The position numbers and the translations under genes were made by a program. DNA of 64,000 bases, taken from positions 118,178-182,177 of the forward strand of contig JAGVSM010003781.1 in assembly GCA_022494885.1 (NCBI GenBank). The letters are read 5' to 3'. The stretch comes from Micrasema longulum. Taxonomy: Eukaryota; Arthropoda; Insecta; Trichoptera; Brachycentridae. Shown here piece after piece: positions 33,053-43,574 of the stretch (position 1 is the first letter of the stretch; each line of letters opens with the position of its first letter). The notes below the pieces were generated by a model, which was not told where the DNA came from, did no database searches, and saw only the letters and a list, made by a program, of their open reading frames with translations.

Positions 33053-33193
33053 TTTTGGCACTGAAAACTTGGCAGCTGCATCTCGAGCAGATAACTTTTT
33101 GTCCAGTACATCCAAAATAGCTTTCTCCATATTTTCTAAATCATATTGCTAATACGGTCGTCCTTCAACCTTCCGTTTGCATATTCGCGGCAT
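33053..33193 (-). pseudogene. psq-type helix-turn-helix remnant of a pogo/Tigger-like transposase
   Basis: The minus strand opens MPRICKRKVEGRPY, then an in-frame TAG, then QYDLENMEKAILDVLDKKLS and ARDAAAKFSVPK. This is the N-terminal Pipsqueak-type DNA-binding domain of pogo/jerky-like transposases ('MPR.YKRK..R..Y....le.Al.aV..g..S.r.Aa..f.vP'). The next bases GTACCT could be an intron donor, as in host-like pogo genes, but no DDE domain is found nearby. The internal stop marks it as dead. Confidence 0.7.
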
Positions 33194-33199
33194 GTCCAC

Positions 33200-34545
33200 T
33201 TCACCTCGCAAAATACGTCATTTTTATATTTATTTTATTTTCATTGGACAAATAAAAGTCTATAAATCCAGCCAATCGATCAAAAAAAATAAAATTATAT
33301 TGTACTGATCTAGACACGAGTTTGTTGAACACTTTACAAAACAACGAACTTTTTTCGATTTCCATTTTTCCAGCACAAGTTATTTACGACTTTTAGGAAA
33401 TGGTCTGAAAATTTAAATATTTACGTTAATAAAAAGAGCTCAAGTATTTCTCTTTTAAAAAAAAAAGAAAAATTAGTTATATTTTTAAGTACATTTATCA
33501 ATATTCTGACTGTTGCCAGTTATTGGCGTATCTATGGTAATGACTTACATAGAAATAAATCAGAACTATGGATAAAACTACTATAAATCTAACTAACTAA
33601 ATATGTATCTCTCTTTCTAATTTGAATGACTGAATGTGTATTGTGGTTTCCTTCTTATTTTTTGTTGACGGCATGTGACGGCAACACAATATTTGCTATA
33701 TCTTAGATTTGGTAAAAAGTAGTGGGTATATATGTTATGCGTCAGTGACCCTAATACGAGTAGTTTTACATATAACCTGTATTACAATCATTATTTCCAA
33801 ATTGATTTAAAATAAAAGAAGTTGTGCCCATATTTCATTGAAAAAAAATTGAGTAGGCATTCATGAAAAATTTATTTATGGTAGTCACTATGCCTTTTTA
33901 CCTACCGCATATCGTTAATATGATCCACAATTTATACCTATATATGATCTTCGTACGCCTGTTTATCCTATCCGCATTCCCAGCTTTTTTTTAAACTTGC
34001 CACTTTCCGTCAGGCACGCACATTCCCAATTAAAGTATCTCTAAATAAATTATAAATACCCTTGAAATAAATAACTCAAAAACAAAATAAATTATTTATT
34101 AATTGATGAGCCGTTTTACCATATCAACTGGCAAATTTTTGCGTGCTTACCTGTTTTTGTTAATTAGTCTCAGCGGGCAAATGCATGAACTTATCATCGT
34201 TTAAAATTGAGTACTGAGAGAAAGGTTATAAAAAAAACAAATTTAGCGTCCGCCTACCATATATTAAGTCTTCGGTTATTTTCCCGACAAGATCGATGCA
34301 AAACATTTATTCTGAAGGATTTTTTAGGTGTTAATAAAGAAAATACATTGATTTCTGAAAAAAAAAATTGTCATTTAGACGAAGGTATCTAAAGTGTTGA
34401 TTTGGTCATGGCCTCAGCCTATTTTCAATATGATTACCTTTAACAAAAATACGTGTTTGTATCATTTTAATAGCAGTGATAATATCCACACACCTACTTA
34501 CATGTATTAAAAAAATGATTTCATACAAATATAATACATATGATA
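33200..34545. other. Spacer without recognised features
   Basis: AT-rich, no sustained reading frame, no repeat ends seen. Confidence 0.4.
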
Positions 34546-34554
34546 CATTAGGTA

Positions 34555-34690
34555 TGTTTCTAATATCGTAAAGGAGATAGGAGCGGCCCGAGTAGGTGCC
34601 TTGGGGAACTCCCGTAGACGTTTTCTGGCCATCGCGCGTCGGCGTCGTACGTTTTCTTCGTAATGTATCAAACCATTGCATTTTAGCTTT
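34555..34690 (-). mobile_element. Possible LINE reverse-transcriptase fragment (GVPQG block)
   Basis: The minus strand reads TSTGVPQGTYSGRSYLLYDI then RNIP, which fits the 'GVPQGS.LGPLLF.iyIndiP' block with substitutions and no longer alignable flanks. Confidence 0.45.
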
Positions 34691-34790
34691 CCCCGTGAAG
34701 TTTTGTCGAAAACCTTATTTTAATCTTGTATTCTGCACTAATTTCGATGTTTACCTACACATAAAACGACATAATATGTACATACGAGAC

Positions 34791-34945
34791 GGGTTGTGGT
34801 CCCATAAGTAGATTCGCGGACTTCGCATCAAGAGGTCGGAGGTAAGAGGATGAACCCCGCTCTACCACAATTCATATCTCATTTTCCAACAAGGTTTTAC
34901 CAATTGAAAGAAAATGGTACCAAAATTGAAATATTTGAATAAAGT
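34791..34945 (+). mobile_element. SINE-B copy (diverged)
   Basis: Starts GGGTTGTGGTCCCATAAGTA and continues GCGGACTTCGCATCAAGAGG with a degraded B box (GGATGAACCCC), then CTCTACCACAATTCATATCT. It matches the better preserved copy at 56630-56805. Confidence 0.7.
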
Positions 34946-34949
34946 AAAA

Positions 34950-36070
34950 TAATACGAACGTAAATATTTATTTTGAAATACTGTTTTTTTGCCGTACAGT
35001 TTGACGACAGATTTTATTGTCTAAAATACGAGGATCGAAGAATTTTGTTTTCACTCGAACTTTTCTGCTTTGAAAGCTTTAAATATTAAAAAATATAAAC
35101 TTATCTTCTCCCAAGTACGTATTTGATAAGGCTTGATATTATAACATTTCTATTACATTTCATTAAGATGTAGGCATCAAGGTAATTAATATATTAAACA
35201 TTATATTTTGTGGCATATGTAAATAAATTAATTATAAATGCATTATCAAAATAAACTTTTAAAGATATATCTGTGAATTATATAACAGTGATATGTTCTT
35301 TGTGACGTTTTTTTTGGTTTACTCTTGGCTTACGTTTATATAAAAATATATTTATTTTTTTAAAGTAAAATTGCTTTTTAAAATGGTTAAAGCTTTTAAA
35401 TGGATATGAATGATGGACTATTTTTTTTTTTTAATTAGCCATTCACTGCTCTCCTTATTTCAAAAATGCATTTTTTTTTACAAAGTGTATACAATTTGTT
35501 CGTGCAATTTTCACACCCAAAATTATTATGTCCACTCAAATATTTACATTCAATTATCTCAAAACAGTAACTGCTGGATATCAATTTCATGTTAGAAAAG
35601 TCAGTTTAGATTCATAAAGGGAGGCGATTCGCGGTAGTTTGATTACTGGTCGCTAATTGCTATCTTTCTCTACAGCGAGCATGTCCAGTTATAAAGAGTG
35701 AATCGAATCTTTTCCTTGACTGAAGAAGACCCGCAATTTAATGGGTTAACAGTTCTGATACACTATAAAGATCAACCCATTGCACCCATGAATCAAATAA
35801 ATCATTTTATTACACACTATTTCGATTCTACGCTGACTCCCATCTCACCCCTGTGGGTCAAAGATGCTGCGACTTGACTTGAGGTGTTTGTGTCGCCGAG
35901 AGCGTGTGAAGTAAGATAACTTCTTATACCAGTGATAACTTGCGAACTGGCGTACTTATATGATGGCTTGGTGGAACGTCACGTCTCTTAAAACTCGCAG
36001 TTTAAACGTCACTACTAACTCTGATTTTTTATTCGATTCTAGGCAAGGTAGAAGCAAACTATTAAATTAG
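34950..36070. other. Spacer without recognised features
   Basis: AT-rich up to 35600; 35620-35960 is less AT-rich (CTCACCCCTGTGGGTC) but shows no coding frame or known repeat. Confidence 0.35.
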
Positions 36071-36124
36071 TTAAGAAATGTGTTTTTCCACTTGAATATT
36101 TCATAGTTTCCGGGATCAGTCCAG

Positions 36125-36349
36125 GGCCCTGATTACAATGAAAAGTTAACGGAGTTATCTTCAATCGCCTATAAAGTAAAATCAAAATTTCTATACGAAA
36201 ATGTGTATATTTGCATAAAAAATTGAAATAGCTTCGTCGGTAACCTTCGATTGAAGGTGTTTAAAAAAATAATTATTTGGACACTTCATTTTTTATACAG
36301 AAAATTAGCTTAATGATAACATTTTTAACTCTCCATTGTAATCGAGGTT
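36125..36349. mobile_element. MITE (225 bp), GGCCCTGATTACAATG ends, CAG duplication
   Basis: Ends GGCCCTGATTACAATG and CATTGTAATCGAGGTT are inverted with mismatches. CAG flanks both sides (36122-36124, 36350-36352). Left flank 36078-36124 looks like SINE-A sequence (CACTTGAATATTTCATAGTT), so the MITE appears to have inserted into a SINE. Solo ends of the same family occur at 56137 and 61907. Confidence 0.7.
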
Positions 36350-36574
36350 CAGGCAAAATAGACATTAAATATATGTTACAAATGGCGCTTTTCCACAGTT
36401 TCCCTGGATTATTCCAGGGTAAAATTCAAAATCAGCTGCCTTAGGGTAGCAAATACAAACACGAATATTAAGATACTCTGCAGTTGATGTACGAATGCAG
36501 TACCATATACATCACAAGGTGTGAATATCGGACTGGTAATAACGACGATGCTTAAAGAAATAATTAATTCACAA

Positions 36575-36860
36575 TGTATTCATTTATCATTTATTGAGAC
36601 AAATGTCCCAACTCCATTGAACCAAAGTCATGTGTTGAGTTGGGAAAAATAAATTAACAAAACGTTTGAAGTCAATATCGCCATATTTACTAGATAAAAC
36701 AAAAACATCATTAAAGAATACGTGGCCAATAAAATTGATTGAAAGAAAAAATAAAATTGAAATAAAAGAAACTTAAATATTTGAAAAACTCTCAAGGAGT
36801 TTCTTACTCAAATCCCTCGTCCTGAGGAAGATCCAGTTCTGAAACTTTTTTTGAAAATAG
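36575..36860 (-). mobile_element. LINE 3' UTR fragment
   Basis: ATTTATCATTTATTGAGACA at the left edge and GTGTTGAGTTGGGAAAA match the tail region of 28960-29520. 36790-36850 retains a degenerate minus-strand ORF end near CCTCGTCCTGAGG. Confidence 0.45.
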
Positions 36861-37654
36861 ATAATAGATAAATAGATTTTTTAACATACGAGTAAGTTGA
36901 TTCGTTCACACAATTTCTATTTTTCTGCATATTTTCATTGTGACAAAGTTTGCCTATGTGTTTAAGAAAAAATAATTTTGCTTCTAGTTATTATTTGCTT
37001 GATATTTGACGTTTAATTTACTAAGCATAGATCTGCAAATATATTTATTAACATCACGACCAACTGTTTAAACTAATGCGTTGAATTGATATTTTTTCAA
37101 TTGGCAACAAATCGGTGCACATTTGACGCCATACACAGTTCCGACTTTCTATTTCAGAAAGGGAGGGAAGTTTTCTTTAACAATTTTAATTGTAATTAAT
37201 TTAGTGCACTTATTACAACGATCTTAAACATTTAAAGCAAATATTATGATCGTAATAACATGCTGCAATTACTAAAGGAACTATGAAATTAAGTGCACAG
37301 ACGTATTTTTGCAACGTAAATATTTCATGTTGACCAAAAATATTTAAGGGACACGTTTTTAAAATAAATTATTGAAAAGTTTATCAAGAAAGTAAGTAAT
37401 ATAAAAAACATTAACATAATCGGATATTTTTTTTAATTATCAATCTAACACGTGAATAATAAATGCTCTCGAGTAATTAAAATTATGTTATAAATAAATA
37501 ATATTTTTATCATTTAATGGTCTCTTCTTGTTATTTAATTAAAATATATAAAACTGATAGCGGCAGAGTTTCGGAATTCTTCAGAAACTGTTAATATTTT
37601 TATTATTAAATAGAATTTTCACAATTAAAACACGACGTTAGTATTATCAAATTA

Positions 37655-37765
37655 CAACAGAGATGGAGAACATTTCAGAATATGAAATATAAAAGTTCGG
37701 TGATTTACTGGGCTTATGACCTGTCATTGGCTGGTTTAAGAGGCCACTTTGAATATTGTAAAACA
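37655..37765 (+). repeat. Repeat family 'R' fragment
   Basis: AACAGAGATGGAGAACATTT, GGGCTTATGACCTGTCATTG and GCTGGTTTAAGAGGCCACTT match the core of 60945-61245. Confidence 0.7.
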
Positions 37766-37814
37766 TTAAATAGGGAGTGAAATTCTATCTTTTGCCTAAA
37801 AAGTTTTGGACAAG

Positions 37815-38560
37815 CTCAAATAAACCATCACGCCGTTTGTCTGTAAGGGCAGGCAGATAGGATAGAACGCCACATCAGTCTATTTAGTACTATAGGATAG
37901 ATCTCGCTTCCTCTACATTCATACATCTTCTCATGCACGCGCCCCGATTATTCCGACTTTTGACATGTCCATCTTTAAGTATTTGTTGGATTTGTTCATG
38001 CCATGTCTTTCTCGGTCTTCCCCTACTTCTGCATACATCAAAATTTGCATTATAAATATTTTTAGCCGTTCTTTCGCTGTCCATTCGCTCTGCATGTCCA
38101 AACCAACGTAAGCTCCTTTCTTGATTTTGTCGATAGTGCTTATCTCAGTTTGACATTATGTACGGATCTCAACATTTGTGCATCTATCGTACATAGTGTT
38201 ACCACACATTCGAATAAGAGATCGCATATCGACAGCATTCACCCTACTTTCATCCCTGTTTTTCCAAGTCCATACTTCGCTCCTATACATCAGGGTTGGG
38301 ACCAGGACTCCATTGTGAACTGCTAATTTTGCCTCTTGCGACCAACATTTATTTGCCAAGGTCGATTTAAGTGCACCGTTCACTCTGTTCCCGGCACTCA
38401 CCCGCCTTTTAATATTTTTCTCAGTCATTCCATCCCTAGTTGGACAAACTCGAAATATTGTAATTAAACCAACTGGTCCACGAAGTAAAAAAAATGAAAA
38501 ACTGTTTTCAGGATTTGCGTAGTATGTGAAATAATTCAATCGGATGAGTCTCTTCACAAC
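37815..38560 (-). mobile_element. LINE ORF2 C-terminal fragment ('MDSERTAKNIYNAN' family), longest copy
   Basis: The minus strand reads TEKNIKRRVSAGNRVNGALK, CWSQEAKLAVHNGVLVPTLM, YRSEVWTWKNRDESRVNAVD and MRSLIRMCGNTMYDRCTNVE, then after a frame break MDSERTAKNIYNANFDVCRS and HVKSRNNRGACMRRCMNVEE. This gives about 220 residues of the reverse-transcriptase thumb and tail, more than the copy at 26800. It lacks the catalytic palm. Confidence 0.85.
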
Positions 38561-38666
38561 AATAAAGATTTTTTTTAAAGGAATAACCCGCTTAGTCTCT
38601 ATTTCGAAGCTTATCAGCAGGTTTTAAATTCTGTAATGACTGCCGGTAAAACAAATTTGTGACTAC

Positions 38667-38975
38667 AAATTGATTGTAGATCACTTTGTTGATCCGGAAT
38701 ATAAAAAAAGAGTTTCCCACACTCACAACACTAGATTAAAAACCAAGGGCTCCCTGTTTGTTCCCCGAATTACAAAATACTTCGGAGAGCGAACATTAAA
38801 TTGCGTTGTTCCAAGATTGTTCAATGATCTCCCACAAACCATCAGTAACATGAAAGATCTTCAAATGAAAAAAAAGAACTGAAGAAATATCTTCTAGATA
38901 CTTTATAGTGCCTGTTTATAAATAAATTTGTAAAATATAAATAAAATAAATGTAATATAAACCTGTCATAAAAAA
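38667..38975 (+). mobile_element. LINE ORF2 C-terminal fragment of another family
   Basis: Plus-strand reading SHTHNTRLKTKGSLFVPRIT then KYFGERTLNCVVPRLFNDLP matches the 'HNTR.k..l..P...t..g.......p.lwN.LP' end of LINE ORF2. The 3' UTR ends near CCTGTCATAAAAAAAAATG. Confidence 0.7.
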
Positions 38976-39104
38976 AAATGTGTCCCACCGAAAAGTCTTT
39001 AGACTTAGTGGGTAACAAATTCTTGTATGTATTTTTTTAAATTATAAAATAAACGCTGCTCTGCAGTACTGAAGCTGAGGTAGGAAAGGTAAGATATGGA
39101 AGGA

Positions 39105-39310
39105 AGGAATGAATAATAGATCACAGCACCCGGACCAATTGATAAAAAATCTTTGTTGGAATTTTTCTTGCAACTGGCGGGAATCGAACCCGCGACGCCA
39201 GTTTCACAGTTCTGACCAACTACGCCACGGCGCCTGTTTCAGCTCTTCAATTTCACTAAAGTCAACAATTCGGTGCCCTATGCATCACTGGGTACGGATA
39301 AAAAATATTT
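39105..39310 (-). mobile_element. tRNA-headed retroposon piece (fourth SINE-like type)
   Basis: The minus strand reads GGCGCCGTGGCGTAGTTGGT..GCGGGTTCGATTCCCGCCAG, an excellent B box and A box, but the 5' and 3' acceptor arms do not pair, so it is a SINE head rather than a tRNA gene. The left side GGACCAATTGATAAAAAATC is its body. Confidence 0.6.
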
Positions 39311-39635
39311 TACTTTTAAAATTTATCTCTAGGTAGCTACCAGGTACCACATAAATATTTTTTTCAATCTGACAGTTTTACACCCTAGATGCAATATTTC
39401 ACCATTTTCTGATAATTTGATTACCGATATCTTTTACGATGACCGCGTATACGTTTTAGTAATGTAGATAAAAAAAACAATATAAACGTTCAGTATTTTA
39501 GGGCAGATAAGTGGCGATAATATTGTACATTATGGGGTAAAGAACATGTGAATGAAATCTCTTGGGGGTTGATAACCGATTTTTTTTATAATGTACAATA
39601 TTATAATCGATATAATATCTATATATATATTTTAA

Positions 39636-39812
39636 AATAAATATTTGCGTTCTTATGATTTACCCAAATATTTAATTTTGAGGGCTATTTTCAACGAGTT
39701 GTAAATAACTCACCATTATAAAATGGAATCAAGTTGGGGTAGAGTGGGATTCGAACCACAAGCCTTTGGTCCGTGAGGCCGAGACACTAGCCGCAGGACC
39801 ACAACCCGATTT
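39636..39812 (-). mobile_element. SINE-B copy, minus strand
   Basis: The minus strand starts TCGGGTTGTGGTCCTGCGGC and has B box GGTTCGAATCC, then CACTCTACCCCAACTTGATT, ACAACTCGTTGAAAATAGCC and ACGCAAATATTTA. It matches 56630-56805 over its whole length. Confidence 0.85.
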
Positions 39813-39819
39813 GATTTAT

Positions 39820-40335
39820 TTTGAATACAAACAGACGTACAAGTTATAATGTTTATACTTAGAGACGTCCAATTATATGTATTCACTTAATTTTGATAAA
39901 ATAAGGCGACGCTGACGCATAACGATTTAAACAATATAAAAAAGAAAATGGTAAGTAATTGAAACAACGTTATATTTTTATTTATATATTATTTTTAATA
40001 AAACTTAATTGCACTTTCATTTAATCCTGATGTACCTACCACAAATATATAATTAAAAAAAATACTGAAAAAACGTACAATTTTTTCTTAGAAGAATAAC
40101 TTTTAAAGTGAAACTGAATTTTTGCTCTCCTGTAAAATCAGTAATTTTGAGTTACAACACTCTTCTACTCAGTGTGCAATATATTAAAATAAAATTAATA
40201 GGGACAAAACAAAAAGATAGTGGGAAGGGCAAAGAAAGCAAGTGATAAGAAGTGGTGGAAGATGAATTGAGGAAAGTAGGAGTGTAAAATTGCATTTGAT
40301 TTGGTGACAGAAATACAGAGCTAAAAAAGACGTGA
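39820..40335 (-). mobile_element. LINE 3' UTR-like repeat, second copy
   Basis: Shares TCCAATTATATGTATTCACT, AGATAGTGGGAAGGGC and AAAATTGCATTTGATTTGGT with 22200-22545 in the same order, with an extra AT-rich stretch between about 39960 and 40190. Confidence 0.55.
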
Positions 40336-40846
40336 AATTCTCCTGCAAAAGTATAAAATGCTACTAATACGACTTTAAAAAGCAAAAATGTGTCATTATG
40401 ATTGTCACGGTAGTGTTTGTAAAACTAATTAATACATTTTATCGTAAAAAACTGTTGCGAAAGGATGCCATATGACATCGCGCTGCTCTAACTGTGACTT
40501 GTTGAACACCACTGATCTAAATTCTCGCTACGCGTTAACAAGGCGGTACAGCGGGGAGTTAGTTGGGGAATGCATGTAATCTGTAGATCATAAAATCCGG
40601 TTTTTAGTTGTTATGGCTGGAAGCCACCAAATAGCAAAAAGCACACGTGCAAACTGACCAATATTATAAAATATAAAATATTATTAAACTGTAGAGCGAT
40701 GAATTGTGCAGAATTTTTTTTTTTTAAAATTAAGTGTATTGTGAAAATTTTAATTTCAAACAAATGTTTTTCAATGCCAACCTTTAACGTTTTCATTTAT
40801 TTGATGATGTTAAGTCTAATTACCTTAACTATTCTGCGTTACGTTT

Positions 40847-41112
40847 GTCGGCCTCGTGGTGTAATGGTCAGCGCGTTTGCCTACCATTCAAAGGGTTTTG
40901 GGCTCGATTCCCGACATGGTTGATTTGAAATATTCATTTAAAAGGGAGTTTTCACACTAGAATATTTCGTAGTCCCTGAACTGGTACCTGAAGCGTAAGA
41001 CTGATCATCTTACCTTCATGTAACAAAAAATATCAAGATGCGCTGCGATTGGTGTACCAATTCAGTGTCCTATGCACCATTAGGTGCGGAAATGGAATGA
41101 TGATGATGATCT
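40847..41112 (+). mobile_element. SINE-A copy (well preserved)
   Basis: GTCGGCCTCGTGGTGTAATG head; A box GGTCAGCGCG; B-box-like GGGCTCGATTCCCGAC; body CTGAACTGGTACCTGAAGCG, GCGCTGCGATTGGTGTACCA and CCTATGCACCATTAGGTGCG; tail GAATGATGATGATGAT. Best full-length example of the family here. Confidence 0.85.
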
Positions 41113-41584
41113 TAAAAAAAGTAAACAGTTTATTTTTTTGGGACTTACAAACGTTTAAAACAACATTGTGTTACATATTGTAAACCACGTATAGCAACAA
41201 AATATAAAAGGAAGTAATTATTACCAGAGAGACAAGCTATTGCACTGTCGGTAAGTTTTACCTAGCGAAAAGTGAGCAAATAATTTATTTATTTATTAAG
41301 GAAATCATACAGTGATCATGAGTTACCCAGCCTAAAAAAATAAGATAGTGTTCCGTTAAAATTTGCAAAGTGTTCCGTTGCTGAAAAACTTTGAGAAACC
41401 CTGAGTTAGAATATAAGTTTAAGTATAGAATTGTAAAGCTCCCCTAAGGTAGATTTTCATAAAAAAATTGCGCTATATAAATCAGCTAAATATTATTATT
41501 TGCTTATTTTTTTTCTTCAATCACCATTGCTGGCAAGTCAAAGAACAAGGGTGAATGATACCCACTTTTAATGATTATTTTTAT

Positions 41585-42490
41585 TTATTTTATTTATTTA
41601 TTTATGAAATCATACAATCTTTATATAAAACAAGGTACAAAAGAACAATTAAAAAAAGTAAGACCAATTACAGATTTCAAAGTAATTTATTATGAATGCA
41701 GGAGGAGAGGGGAAAAATAATTGAATTCTAAAAATGTAAAAATATAAATATTAAATAAAAAGTATATAAAGGGAGAAGACATTGTATAGCTCCAAATCTA
41801 CTTACCTCCCTTTCTCTCTGCTTCCATAAACATTTAAATTTCTTTGTAAAAATTCACAACCAACAATAATTTATTAGATGCAGGTAGTAGATGAATATAT
41901 GAATAAGTATAAATTAAGAGTTGAAATGAAAATTTAAAATTAAAATCAAAAGTAAAAGTTAAAATTAAAAGTTTAAATTAAAAGTTAAAAGTAAAGCAGG
42001 AGATAAATTTAAAATGTTTTTAACAAATCTGATAAAAATATGGTATTTACAATGTAATATGTCGATGTCACTAAAACTGTTATTAAAGGTAATCTGTATT
42101 CTTCAAAGAGTGCTATTTTTCATAAAATTAGTCATTGAGTTAGGAATGTCGAAGAGTACAGATTGACGAGTTCTACGGACAGGGACTCGATATGAAATGC
42201 CTCTAACAATTTCTGGGCGATCAATTACGTTATTAACAATTTTGTAGAGAAAGCTCATATCCAACATGGTACGCCGTGTATTTCCCTTATGTATTCTCTC
42301 TTTGCTGTAAGAACACATCAAGCGAGCTGTGTTTGGACACTTCACCATAAAGCCTAAGCATTCTTGGTGTTCCATTGATGAAACGAAGTGTTGGTTCTGT
42401 AGTTTCCCATAGCAAATAAAGTGTCCGTACGAGTGGCGCGATTTTGAACATTTCTGTTAATTTGACATCGAATATCTTGAGCATTCATCC
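41585..42490 (-). mobile_element. LINE 3' end with long AT-rich UTR
   Basis: Minus-strand reading near 42100-42430: TLYLLWETTEPTLRFING, LCSYSKERIH, MSFLYKIVNNVIDRPEIVRG, ISYRVPVRRTRQSVLFDIPN and SMTNFMKNSTL, then a stop. This is the 'lykiv.n.id.pel...i.y.vP.r.tR....f' tail of LINE ORF2. 41585-42100 is the UTR, with a repetitive AAAATTAAAAGT stretch at 41935-41990 and a T-rich edge. Confidence 0.75.
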
Positions 42491-42814
42491 AACCGAATAT
42501 TTTTTTTGTGAATTCTGGAATTCCAGGCTAAAAATGTGAAAATATTCCAGTTTCTCGAAATAATTATCCAAAGTATTTTTTTTTTTAGTTTTTTCGGATA
42601 AATGAAACATAAGTTTATAATATTACTACTAAATACAATTTTTATATAAATTTAATACATATATTTGCATAAACGTTTCCCATTACGCAAAAGAAAAAAC
42701 AAACTCAAATAGTAAAAAATATATCGGAAATAAATGAAAAAATCAAAATATTGAATACAAAACCAGAACAAACCAATACTACGTACTTTAACCAAACTAA
42801 AAAAAGCGGACCCA

Positions 42815-43555
42815 ATGATTATTATCAAACCAAAAAGCGAGCAATCAGCTGAGACAACGACAAAGGATATTAAAAAACACATCGACCCTGTTGAAAAGGG
42901 AGTAACTGGTATAAGAAACTTGAAAAAAGGATCTATATTTATAACATGTAAAGGGCAAGAAGACACAATCACTATGCGAGAAGAAGTAAGAAGAAAATTA
43001 GGAGACAAATATGAAGTAAATATTCCAGAAAAGAAAAAACCAATTTTAAAGATCATTGGCCTAACCGAAAAACTCGATCCAGAAGAGATTGAGGAAAAAA
43101 TCCAAATACAAAATAACTTTGAAGCAAATAGTAAAATTTCAGTTAAGTATATAAAAGAGATGAAAAATCGTAAAGATGAAACATATTTTGTCGTTTTTCT
43201 GGAAGTAGACGGAAAGACGTATGAAAAGATGCTTCAGAACGAAAAAATCAACATTGGATGGGATAGGTGCTCAGTATACACACATTTCTCTATACTACGT
43301 TGTTACAAATGTAATGGATATAATCACAAAGCCCAGCATTGCAAAAACAACAAGTCCTGCTCTAGGTGCGCAGGCAATCACAGTTATAGTGAATGCACCA
43401 CTGAAGCAAACAACCATAAATGCATAAATTGCAGAAAAGTAAACGACCGACTAAAGCTCCAGCTCAATGATAACCATCCATCATGGAGCATAGAATGCCC
43501 CACTTATAAAAGAAAAATAGAGGCAGTAAAACGGAAAACAGATTTTTTAGATTAA
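42815..43555 (+). CDS. LINE ORF1: gag-like nucleic-acid-binding protein with zinc knuckles
   Basis: 246 codons open from ATG at 42815. Near the C-terminus lie C-x2-C-x4-H-x4-C (CYKCNGYNHKAQHC), C-x2-C-x3-H-x4-C (CSRCAGNHSYSEC) and a third Cys cluster (HKCINC), as in Jockey-type ORF1. The N-terminal half (VEKGVTGIRNLKKGSIFITC, then PILKIIGLTEKLDPEEIEEK) resembles the RRM-like part of such proteins. Upstream, 42672-42830 is open in a different frame (NISEINEKIKILNTKPEQTN), so the true start is probably further 5' and separated by a frameshift near 42815-42835. Such proteins coat the element RNA. ORF2 overlaps or directly follows its end. Confidence 0.75.
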   Translation: MIIIKPKSEQSAETTTKDIKKHIDPVEKGVTGIRNLKKGSIFITCKGQEDTITMREEVRRKLGDKYEVNIPEKKKPILKIIGLTEKLDPEEIEEKIQIQNNFEANSKISVKYIKEMKNRKDETYFVVFLEVDGKTYEKMLQNEKINIGWDRCSVYTHFSILRCYKCNGYNHKAQHCKNNKSCSRCAGNHSYSECTTEANNHKCINCRKVNDRLKLQLNDNHPSWSIECPTYKRKIEAVKRKTDFLD

Positions 43556-43574
43556 ATTCAGGGAAGATAAGACA

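Noticed and set aside
34406..34681. 91-codon minus-strand open frame as a gene
   Set aside because: Only the GVPQG block is LINE-like; the rest is low-complexity AT-rich translation.
39164..39235. Good tRNA A and B boxes on the minus strand (GCGGGTTCGATTCCCGC)
   Set aside because: Acceptor arms do not pair and the sequence continues into a SINE-like body, so it is a retroposon head and not a tRNA gene.
41935..41990. Apparent tandem array (AAAATTAAAAGTT units)
   Set aside because: Irregular AT-rich low complexity inside a LINE 3' UTR; not an ordered array and not CRISPR-like.
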